Source: Galdieria sulphuraria
Taxonomy: Eukaryota; Rhodophyta; Bangiophyceae; Galdieriales; Galdieriaceae
NCBI RefSeq assembly: GCF_000341285.1
Contig: NW_005178384.1
Location: 1 to 12,474, forward strand
Length of the DNA stretch: 12,474 nt
Reading direction: 5' to 3'
Shown: piece after piece, positions 1-8,405 of the stretch
Position numbering within the stretch: the first letter of the stretch is position 1
How the letters are laid out: each line of letters opens with the position of its first letter
Translations under genes and position numbers: made by a program
Notes under the pieces: model-generated
Databases searched by the model: none
The model's input: only the letters and a program-made list of their open reading frames with translations
What the model was told of the DNA's origin: nothing

Positions 1-570
1 CCTGCGAGACCTACTCCTGCACCAACTAACAATCTTCCAGATATCATTGTTCCATAGTCCCCTGCTGCAGCTTCGTTATATAGCACCAGCCGTATAAAAG
101 AGACATGCCACAATAATAGCCCATTTTCTGCCTAGTAGTTCATTGGTAAGTGGCATGATGAAGGCCCCAAATACAGCACCAAGTGGAGCTCCCGATACAA
201 CTAGACTATCTTGTTTTGAAGTTAGATGAATATCTTGAGGCATATAAAGATTGGCTCCACTGATAGTGCTCATATCAAGACCAAGCAGCATTCCTCCAAT
301 GCTTGCCAAGGATGCTAATACAATAGTGAAATATCTCTTATTTTTTATAGAAAGCACGTATCGCAGCTTATATCCCATTCTTTCTTGTTCCTGCTGCAAT
401 CGTTCTATGAGGTTCTGAGCGTCGTTATCATAATTCTCATCTTTGTTAGCGTTCTCTTCTCCTAGAATTTCATCTTCCATTCCTCCAGCTTCGACAACTG
501 CTTTATCATGGTATGCTTCGTTTATCAAAGCGTCAGACTGGTAAAATTCTGAAGACAACTTTTTAGACAT
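1..570 (-). CDS. MFS sugar-porter transporter, N-terminal part, runs off the window; probable frameshift
   Basis: This is the first part of a plasma-membrane sugar/polyol-H+ symporter of the major facilitator superfamily. I start at the ATG at 570-568 (MSKKL); the open frame reaches 591 only through a TTG codon. Residues 1 to about 78 are a hydrophilic, Asp/Glu/Asn-rich cytosolic leader. TM1 is about residues 80-104 and carries GGMLLGLD, the sugar-porter GGxxFGYD element. TM2 is about 123-142. The loop motif NELLGRKWAI matches the family's (D/N)RxGRR signature. The frame stops at 78-76 just after YTAGAI, but a frame shifted by one base stays open from about 74 to the edge and reads GDYGTMISGRLLVGAGVGLA, the expected TM4 region. 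No intron fits in so short a gap, so this is either a real frameshift (pseudogene) or a sequence error. The substrate cannot be predicted. The gene is divergent from the sterol-oxidase-like gene to its right. Confidence 0.85.
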
Positions 571-805
571 GAGAGACTCTGTAAAGATCAATTTCAGTAT
601 GAAGCAGTTTCTCTTCTGCTATCATTCCTCTCTTGCGAGCTCATTGTCTAGTGGAAATCGCTCGAATTGGAGCTCAGAGAACTGGAATGCGGATCATCCA
701 CCTTGTCCAATAGAACACAAGTATCATTCTGAAATCTTGAGCGCTTTCCATTCTTTTAACTAGTTGGTAAAATTGAAAAACTGTCTGTTTTGAATCGTTG
801 TTCAG
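571..805. promoter_or_regulatory. Divergent intergenic region between the transporter and the sterol-oxidase-like gene
   Basis: The 235 bases between the two outward-facing start codons must hold the 5' leaders, and probably the promoters, of both genes. I see no recognisable TATA box or other defined element. On the minus strand the bases just before the transporter ATG (about 580-600) end in a TTTACAG that resembles a splice acceptor, so a 5'-UTR intron is possible. The assignment rests on gene positions only. Confidence 0.35.
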
Positions 806-1912
806 ATGAATACAGTTGAAGTGTTTGGTGTTCGTTTGCCTTTATCAGTTGCCTGCTTCTTGTTTCAGTTCGTTACATACCATGTCACGTAAGTGCTGAA
901 AGAAAACCTGTCTATCGCGGAAACTGAGTCCTGATAGTTGTTGTATTTTTGCTCTCTTAGACTACTACAAGCTTCTTCCAAGTTGCAAGTTGCATAATTC
1001 GGATCATAAAACGTATACTCAGGTATGGGAGAAACTGACAACGTTGTATCCAGTTGTCCTTATTTGGTGTTTAGTTACTGCCTAGAGTTGTGTTCAATCA
1101 GTTTGCTTTTTATTTACCGAGCTTTGTTCTTTTACAATATTTGGGAATCGCTTTTTGTTCATTTGGGCCAAAAGTATTTGATGTTCTGCATATTTTTTAG
1201 AAGAGACAAGCTAAGAGTGGTTAGTTATCGGTTTGGCTATTTGTTGCAGATTACTTGTTCTATTCGTTCCTTCAAGAAATCATCTTTTACAGCGGTCACC
1301 GATTCCTTTTGCACTCCAAGTGGGGATTTCAACTTTTGGGACATGAATTGCATCATACGTAAGTTCTCACTGGTGCTTGTTTACTTTGATACATGTATGA
1401 AGATTTTCATAGTACAAAGGGTTCTGTGGCTGTCTCTCAACACTATATGGCTCCCATAGACTATCTAATTGAAATTGTTATCACAAATATGGTATGTCAT
1501 ATCGCATTGTCTTTTTTATTGAATCTCTAAGTTTGTCCTTTTTAGCTTCCTTTCTTTTTCATGAAGAAAACCAACATATATTTTGAGCTTTTTGTCATCA
1601 CTTTAAATACAGTTACGGGTCCTTGGGATCATAGTGGCTATAAATATCCCATCGGTGAATCTTCTGTATGAACTCTTGCTATCCCGTTGCTTACAAAGAC
1701 TGCTTACTATTATTTTACTGGATAGTTTGCGCATTCGATGCACCATCTTCGCTCTTCTTGTAGCTTTGGTGGAAGCGCCGCATTTACAGATTGGATCTTA
1801 AAGACAGCTTATTATTTCTATGGATACACGTAAGTGGACTCTTCTCCATGTGAATACTGACAGATATATTGTGATGCGTAGTAATCTTCCAAAGATTAAG
1901 GAAAGCAAGTAG
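806..1912 (+). CDS. Fatty acid hydroxylase/sterol desaturase superfamily protein, about 8 exons
   Basis: This is a predicted membrane-bound di-iron oxygenase, probably in the ER, acting on a sterol or lipid (C4-methylsterol oxidase or sterol hydroxylase-like). Firm exons are 1086-1173, 1225-1358, 1413-1491, 1546-1665, 1726-1829 and 1882-1912, ending in TAG. The introns between them are 51, 54, 54, 60 and 52 nt, all GT-AG and all phase-consistent. The translation carries the superfamily histidine boxes: GHRFLLH at 1294-1314, HELHH at 1342-1356 and HSMHH at 1732-1746. It also has WDHSGYKYP before the last box and FTDWILKT after it, matching the usual DW-x-GT ending. Hydrophobic helices precede the first box. 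Exon 1 (806-888, ATG at 806, strong GTAAGT donor) and exon 2 (to about 1022) are less certain, because several acceptors between 960 and 983 give different frames. The firm part encodes 184 residues, so roughly 230 in all, slightly short for the family. The substrate is unresolved. Confidence 0.82.
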
Positions 1913-3318
1913 CCAACTAGCGTTTCAAAGGATGATGAATCTGAAAGAAAGTTTCTTCTATGAGTTGATAAACTTGCGACTGTGTTGTTTTTCCAATTTC
2001 TATTAAACAATATGCATCAGTTGTGATTCTTCAGTTTCTGCTTCTGCTTAGTTTGTATCAGTGAGATTGTTTCTCAAGCGCTTCAAGAGCACGAATAGCT
2101 GTCAATGAGGTTGTGAAGTCCACGTTCCAGCTTATTCTCTTTGTGGTTTTTCTGTAATATTCGAATCACGTCAATAGAATATATGCTATTTTAATTCTTC
2201 ATAGTTTCTTTTCTAAGGGAGGTAGTATTGACAGGACCTAATAAGAGTGCCATTTCGGTAATATAACTTTATCCTCCCTTGGTTTTCCCCTTTCTTTTAT
2301 TATGCCTTTGAATCGAAGCCAACAGCCATAACTTGCCATTTCTTATCTTTATTGCCAAATTTTTACAGCACGCTTTCCTGATGACGCTCTGTTTAACCTA
2401 GCACGAATGAAGAAGGCTAGTGACTTTTTGAACTTCCACAAAGGAATTCCTATTCTTGCTAGTCTTGTTTTCAAATTTGATGACATCAAGTTTTACAATT
2501 TATAAAGTCCTTCTGTTTATGTAATGGAACAAGCGCTTAAATATTTGGTACCTTCCTTGACTGCATTCTCATGAATTTTCGTTTCGGTCATCTTTTGCTC
2601 CTGCTTTTCGTTTTAAGACAAATTGGAATTCAAAGGATCTTACTCTAGATATTGTCTGGTAGATAAACTATATCTCCTTTTTCCCAAGTGGCAAGAATAA
2701 ACAAATGAAATTGAATCTTCTCATTTTACTTTTAAACTTATTTCTACTTGTAGTCCAATCTACTCGTCGAACCATTGAAATATGAGGCAAGAAGAGAAGG
2801 AAAGGATATGTTTGATTCAGGGCTAAATGCAATGTGGAGTCGTAATGTTGTTTAGCTTTGACAGCAGCAGGCTGATGAAATTTCTACTTGAAAAAACTAT
2901 TTACACTGCTAAAAAGATAAAAAATACTTGGGAAGAGATTTTGTAAGTTCGTAATTTTTGACATTGTCTATAGGAGTATACCTTTGCCAATAAGCGGGGC
3001 TGATATATCTTTTCGATTGATTATGTATAAAGAACCAAAAAAATTATCGTTTTCCTATTTGGAACAATTTGAAATTCCTTCAGTTATGGCTAGAGTGTAC
3101 ATTCGAATGATGATAAATGTATAGATTCGATATTAGGATCTTTAAATGCTTGCATTTGTCAATAAATGGAACCAACAACAAGACTTGGCAATTATCGGAC
3201 GCTACTGTTCTAGAATAACGAAGCAAAACAAATCTTTCAAGTCACTGCAAACAATTCTCCGTTTTTTGAATATCTACGACTTTACATTGCCTTGTTCTTC
3301 AATAAAGAGAATGCTTCA
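1913..3318. other. Stretch without a confident gene; exon-like open segments only
   Basis: I find no conserved motif here. The longest protein-like piece is on the plus strand, about 2332-2502. It includes FNLARMKKASDFLNF, stops at a TAA (2503-2505) and continues in the same frame with SVYVMEQALKYL to a TGA near 2571. A GT donor follows that last motif, but the next plausible acceptor is out of phase. Another plus-strand piece lies near 2757-2855 (LLVEPLKYEARREGKD). The minus strand is open in two frames around 2070-2165. None of these joins into one phase-consistent model, so decayed coding sequence or chance open frames are both possible. Confidence 0.3.
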
Positions 3319-3798
3319 TCATTTACGATTGCGGCACCTATGAACATATTTGAGAAGCTCAACTTGCTGATGCCTTGGAAAAATCTTCACTTTCTGAAGA
3401 ATCTCTACCTTTGGATTCTCCAATTTTCTGGACAAACTGGTTTTGCGCAAGCTTTCTTCGCTTGTTGTAACTGTCGAACATAGTCCAACAATATTCTCAA
3501 TAGAACCCCAAGAAAGAGAGTGTCGTTTTTGCTGCCGTTGCAACTCCTACTGTTGAATGGTATGGCACTTTCTACTGCAGTGTTATCACCTGAACTCGCC
3601 ACTTTATTAGTTTGACCAGTAGTCTTTGCTTCATTAGATCTTGAATAATCTTATGCATCTGTGCTCCTTCTGTCTCATAAGCACTTTCTGTATTAATATT
3701 AGAATTATAAACTTGAACTGAAGAAATAGTATCTCCACTTTTAAAATAAGAAATGAAATTCGTGATTTTGATTTTTGAAAGTTGATACCGCTCATGGC
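3319..3798 (-). CDS. Possible 3' end of a spliced gene of unknown function
   Basis: I do not recognise this protein. Reading the minus strand from an acceptor-like TTTTGATTAG (AG at 3800-3799), a frame is open to 3590. A GTGATA donor at 3589 and a GGCAG acceptor ending at 3532 bound a 58-nt intron that keeps the phase exactly. The last exon, 3531-3319, then reads without a stop to a TGA with the basic end YVHRCRNRK. Composition is Ser/Thr/Asn-rich first and basic later, with no transmembrane segment and no catalytic motif. Support is one phase-consistent intron of the size seen in the neighbouring sterol-oxidase-like gene. Against it, other frames on both strands look equally protein-like here, and the 5' end is unknown. 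It could be a relic or chance. Confidence 0.2.
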
Positions 3799-4540
3799 CT
3801 AATCAAAATTGTTTGAAACACTTGAGCTTAAGGCAGCACCGTTATTTTCACAAGCTTTATTCGACAGGTGCTCATGGAACCCTTTGCATTCAAAGAGATG
3901 TTGTTGCTTTAGCAGAAACCTTATAAGATGATGTGGCTAGACTTAAAATATCTTGTGAAGAGGTAGAGCTGATGTCAGAAGTTCATACAAGACCTTTTCT
4001 GTTCGATTATGCTTGAGAATGGGAAAGAGAGGACTGCTGGCCTTTTATTAATACAGAAGAATTTGAAGTTCAGGCTTTTCCAGAGGAATTGAAGAAAAAG
4101 CCTTTAGTGTAATCCTTTGCAAAATAAACAATGGTAGTTGCAAAAAGAAGGATTGTGCAGATATGGCAAACATTTCATGATGTTGTAGTGGAAACTTCCA
4201 TTTCAGATTTATGAATATGAGATTTGAGGTTTCATTTTGTTATTCCATTTTATAATAATAATGATTTGATATTTTAAAAATAGAAGTAATAGTTGGAAGT
4301 CCAGTTGTGAAATATCATATCGGCGTTTCGGCTAGTCAATGTTGTTTCTGACATGAGAAACGAAATGAGAAATAGACAACATTTCTGGTTTCCGATAAAA
4401 CTACGAGATATTTTTGATCGTTCTTCGCACATTTTTTGGTTTTTCTTTTGCTATCATCAACCTTTGAAGTTTTAGTGATAAGCTACTTCTTGTCGTGATC
4501 GTAAGAAAGGAGAAATCTGCTTTGAGATAGTTGAAATTAT
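3799..4540. other. Stretch with degenerate coding-like segments on both strands
   Basis: On the plus strand one frame runs from about 3787 to a TAA near 4110, interrupted only by a TAA and a TGA, and includes EWEREDCWPFINTEEF. On the minus strand a Ser/Gln-rich frame covers about 4190-3890 with three stops (for example SDISSTSSQDILSL). The two readings are largely antisense to each other, so at most one was ever coding. I cannot choose between them and recognise neither. From about 4200 to 4540 I see nothing. Confidence 0.2.
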
Positions 4541-5425
4541 TCAAAATTCAAGAAACAAATATATCCATACAGTTAGCTTCCACTGATATTGCATTTTCAA
4601 CTCATCGCATTGAAAAACGCTATTCTCAAAAAATTTCCTGAAGACTTCATGGGAAGCATGTACAATGAAAGATGTTACCAATTTGTACATTGCGTATTCA
4701 AAGAAGAGCAGCGTTGCATTGTCGTTATGCCAGAATGACATGCATACAAATGTATCATCAATACCCAATTTCTGTAATTACAGTCGATAAATCCTGTCTC
4801 TTTCTCTGAAAATACTCGAAGACCGTAGTAACATTTGATACTGTGGATTCTGTCGAGAGAAAACTTATTTTCAAAAAATTCAATTCAGTTCGATTGAGAC
4901 TATCGTATCGACTCTCTTCTCGTATCTCATAGCATTTGAAATATGGTTGAATTCTCTCTCCTCAGTTATCGGCTACATCGTTGAGGTGCTTTCGAGAGAA
5001 AACATGACTGTTTAGGTTTAACGGCTCTTGTCGCATCCTCCTGTACGATAAACTTTGTAAAAACCACAAATTGTAAAGATATACAAGAAAGCAAGCTATA
5101 CAAAATACAAAGCTGCTTTAGGACCTGGATAACCCCAAGAGGGCTATTATCTCTTCCAATACAAAGAAAGGTAAAACTTTAAAAGCTCAGCAATTTCAAG
5201 GAAAGATTTGTTCTGCTCCAGTTGACTCCTATTCTTCTTCCATTGTCATCCATCAGCTCTTTGAATAAGTGAATCATTATACAAAAGTCACTTGCGTTAG
5301 ACACTTGCAAGAAGACTCTTGCAAAATATAACCTGATGGGTATACTGGTAGAGAGATATTTTTGGATATTTGTAACGAGAAGCAAAGACAACTCAAATGT
5401 ATATACAAACGGGTCTATCAATACA
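4541..5425. other. Stretch with three unassigned open segments
   Basis: A minus-strand frame is open at 4768-4541 (hydrophobic and aromatic-rich, contains FWHNDNATLLFFEY). It overlaps a second minus frame extending further right that contains KETGFIDCNYRNW. A plus-strand frame of 65 codons is open at 4985-5182 without an ATG. A minus-strand frame of 80 codons is open at 5421-5179 (contains LIDPFVYTFELSLLL and later IPIRLYF). None shows a diagnostic motif set and no phase-consistent splicing joins them. I regard them as possible relics. Confidence 0.2.
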
Positions 5426-5912
5426 AGAAATGTTCATTTCTACTAGGAACAAGTTAAACTTGAAAACGAAGAGAAACGCTTTTATCCAAGTTGCTCTACA
5501 AAGAATGAAAATGTCGTCAAGTCGATGCAATAATACTTTGCTGAGTCTATTTCATTAAATTTATTGTGGTTGTTATCCAAACTTGCAAAGGTCTACGTCT
5601 CTCGAACATATTGGATGAATTTCCTGAACTAGTGAAAAAAAGAATAAATGTGGAAATAACGGAAAAATAAGAATCTTTCATCTTCTATTTGCAAAGCAAT
5701 AAAAAAAAGATAAATCTTGAAATATACGTTCAAGGAGAAGCGAAAGCATTACCACTTTTATATCAGTCAAAACTTTCAACAAGTTCTTACTGTTTGAGGC
5801 TCAATCCTCATTATCGTAAGTAGTTTGTGTACGAATTTGTATATAGACAAAAGTATTCACAACCTTTGATCAGTTTTCTACTATAACCCTATCTTCTGTA
5901 TACTTTCCTATT
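5426..5912. other. Gene-free stretch
   Basis: Stops are dense in all six frames, and A-runs occur at 5700-5709 and nearby. I see no gene, RNA, repeat array or regulatory element that I can name. Confidence 0.4.
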
Positions 5913-6466
5913 CTAGGGTTGGACACACCCATTCTTCTTCTTTGCAGCATATACTGGCACAAAGACTGTTCCTTGAGCGTAGTTTGCATAAAAGGAAAGA
6001 TTGTAGTTCTCATACCGCAACTTAACAGAGTTATTTCCATTCAAATCGGAAAATGACCATTTTGCATTTTCCAAAATTTTGAGTGACCAATAAAGAAAGA
6101 TTCTCAGATCGAGAACAAGTCAAAAACTGGTTGTAGCAAAACCTTTTTTTGATGCATTATCGAAATAGGGTCACAGGAAGTTTGAAATTGACCTTGTAAA
6201 GGTAACTTCGTTCAAACTCAACTCTGTTAAAAGCTACAGTGTCGATAGTGAATTGACAGGAGCTTTGTTACAACACTATTTTTCTCCTTTCACAACATTA
6301 CTACGGTGTGAGATTGGTTATATATAGCAGATTTATTGTTCCAGTAGCGTTTTCTATGTCTCCAATTAGAATATTTTCTTTAGTAAAGCTCACTAGCCTT
6401 GCAAGATACTATACCTCCAGTGAAAGGAGACAGTACATAGCGATCCTTCTCATCAAACAGAACACT
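5913..6466 (-). pseudogene. LEA_2/WHy-like beta-sandwich protein, decayed or split by very short introns
   Basis: Three collinear minus-strand pieces look like parts of one beta-rich, probably membrane-anchored extracytoplasmic domain. The first, 6466-6415 plus 6377-6305, contains DEKDRYVLSPFTG and then NATGTINLLYITN. The second, 6262-6160, contains FTIDTVAFNRVEFE. The third, 6119-5916, contains GNNSVKLRYENYNLSFY followed by GTVFVPVYAA, the N-x-N-x5-Y and G-x4-VP pattern of late-embryogenesis-abundant group 2 proteins. Gaps of 37 nt (6414-6378) and 42 nt (6304-6263) begin with GT, end with AG and restore the frame exactly. They are shorter than the 51-62 nt introns of the sterol-oxidase-like gene. 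The join from piece two to piece three is out of phase. No start codon or signal anchor could be placed. A frameshifted pseudogene is the safest call, and the family assignment is tentative. Confidence 0.32.
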
Positions 6467-7820
6467 CTAAGAAGAGCCAGTGTTGTCAACGCTTTGAACT
6501 TGGCTCAAGCTTAGTGCTGAAAATGTTCCGTCTTTAATTTCCAACTAAATCATTGTTTTAGTTAGACAAAAGGATTAATTCATTAGTTGTCTCGCAAGTC
6601 CATTTAGTTTTACTTATATTGTTTCAGACCAGTTTTGCATATTTATTAGCAATTGGAAATCTTCTCTTGTAGTTGTTTGTTAGAAATCAGTCTTTGGGTT
6701 AATATTTCCAAGATATTCTTCAAGAACAAGAAACCAGCCAGACTCACAGTTGAGTGTATTGGTCAGTTCACAGAGTAACTTTCTGTATGTTAGATTTTTG
6801 TCCTTTGCGGCTATTTTAAAGAAGGAGAAGTCAGTCTGCAGCTCCGCGGCAGTTTTTGCAGTGTAAGCAATGTTTGTACTCTTTGTAAAACCGATTCATT
6901 TCCCAGGATAGCACAGGAAAGTCTTGAGTCCATCATTGCACATTTTTAATGGATGTTTGTATTGTGATGCCTTTGATCAATTCTCTATTGATTTGAAATA
7001 TTAATTATCGATAGGGCTAGACGACTCACACGATTGCACTGAATGAGTGCGAGCTTACCATCTTTCATTTTTTTCTTCTCTTTTCTTTTGTTTGCACTGC
7101 TTCTGTTACCTTTTCAGTATAAGAGTCGTCTTTATAATGTTCTACATTGGAATTTTTAAAAATCGCTGACTTTGCCCGATTGCTCGGTTTCTTGCTCTCG
7201 ATCAAGTTCTCTCGTTCCCGCATATTGCTTTTCTCTCTACGATGCAACTCTATTCAAATCATGTTGTGTCCAGCGGATACTTTGTTAAGTAGAGGAGGCA
7301 TATCGAACATGAACCACTTCTATTGGATTTTTAAAGTGTTTCGGCTTCTCTTGCCAGAACCAATCGTCATGTCAGATTCAGAAACCAGATTCTCAAATCA
7401 CGGTTGTTCTATGCGTTCTCTTCGAGTACGAAATGACAGTATGTGTTTAGCTTGTATGGTCTAACTCAACTCTTGGATTCTATCGAGAAAGAATCAACCA
7501 TTTCCTCCAGAACAACATTTTATTCTATCCTCTGTTTCTTTTTTCTCTGTTATAATAAATGAATAAATTATTTCCAAGTCTAAGAAAGTAGAAATATGTG
7601 CCTGAGTTGTCCATCTTCAGCTGTGTTTTAAATTGTCAGTCTCAAAACCCTCCATAAGATGATAGTGCAATGAATGTCCAAGATTCTGTTTAACAGACCA
7701 ACTCTACTAGTCTGCCGTTTCTTTCCAATCTTAATCGTAAAGCAATAACCCCATGAGTTGTCTCAATTTTCAATATTTGTAAATATCAAGCTGCATGTAG
7801 ATTTGAAAAACGCTTTAAAT

Positions 7821-7835
7821 AAGGGTGTCACCCTT
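7821..7835. repeat. Perfect 7-bp inverted repeat with a 1-nt centre
   Basis: AAGGGTG, one T, then CACCCTT. The arms are perfectly complementary. It sits in a gene-free stretch. No function can be assigned; it could be a binding site or chance. Confidence 0.5.
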
Positions 7836-8057
7836 TTATTGCAGAGCCATCTTTTTGCAAGTTGCTTAATTATGATGTTTCCAAAGCATCTGTAAACAAA
7901 CTAGAAAAAGGCACCTGAATTGTTTCAAATGGAACAAGTAGCACTGAAACGTTTACGTCATTCTCTAGTAGCTTTTTGAACTCAGAACCTTGCTGGCATA
8001 GATTGCAAACCCAAATTTTCTAGACTTTTCAGACTTGCTTATTTATTTGTCAACATT

Positions 8058-8080
8058 ACTAAGGATTAAAATTCCTTAGT
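8058..8080. repeat. 8-bp inverted repeat with a 7-nt loop
   Basis: ACTAAGGA and TCCTTAGT flank an AT-rich 7-nt loop, able to form a small hairpin on either strand. It lies about 330 bases beyond the stop codon of the large minus-strand gene, so a role in its 3' region is conceivable but unsupported. Confidence 0.5.
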
Positions 8081-8405
8081 CAGAATTGGCTTTTTGGTTT
8101 TCAGTAAGAACTCGAGTCATAGTTTGTCTTAAGAGGAATAACAAGAGAGTTGGATAAGCTAACAATTTGAATTCATATCTCGACTACAGTCGTGATGGAT
8201 ACAATAGCGACATCAAAAGGCAAAACAGTTCTAAATTGTTTCCAAAAAAACAATTGTAGTACTTATCGACAGAGGTGTATTAAGTTGGCTATGACCAAAC
8301 AGTAAATAGCAGAAACAAGAGGTAGCACTAGGTGCTATGTAATTATAAAACACTGAATATTCTGAATACAATTTTAGAAACACAATAACCCAGCCTTGAA
8401 AAAGT

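Larger units (their letters stand above)
6467..8405. other. Long stretch without a confident gene
   Basis: The best open segment is 6895-6680 on the minus strand, 71 codons without a stop (contains AKTAAELQTDFSFF and LCELTNTLNCESGWF). It lies upstream of, and on the same strand as, the LEA_2-like pieces, but no phase-consistent joining was found. A strongly basic minus-strand frame covers 7247-7065 (ends TKEKRRKK). Another minus frame near 8020-7890 contains SVLLVPFETIQVPF. The plus-strand frame 7147-7464 is antisense to these. Two small palindromes are listed separately. The last 150 bases are presumably the 3' flank of the large gene ending at 8406. Confidence 0.3.

Noticed and set aside
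1025-1459. 144-codon plus-strand open frame
   Set aside because: It runs through the sterol-oxidase-like gene in the wrong frame and crosses two of its introns; the histidine boxes lie in the other frame.
3841-3930. Cys/His-rich minus-strand piece (ECKGFHEHLSNKAC) recalling an SBP-type zinc finger
   Set aside because: The required Cys/His spacing is missing on both sides, and the frame also reads through the presumed splice site.
3787-4110. Plus-strand Glu-rich frame with two internal stops
   Set aside because: No recognisable family, and antisense to an equally plausible Ser-rich minus-strand reading; left as an unassigned stretch.
4541-4768. Possible reverse-transcriptase DD box (GIDDTFVCM)
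   Set aside because: The residues around it do not fit the YxDD context and no other RT block is present.
5179-5421. Resemblance of a minus-strand frame to the thioredoxin-like part of UDP-glucose:glycoprotein glucosyltransferase (IDP then IPIR)
   Set aside because: The spacing differs by three residues, the upstream match needs a frameshift, and no GT24 catalytic domain motif is found downstream.
7147-7464. 105-codon plus-strand open frame
   Set aside because: No motif and antisense to basic minus-strand segments; the composition looks like a shadow.
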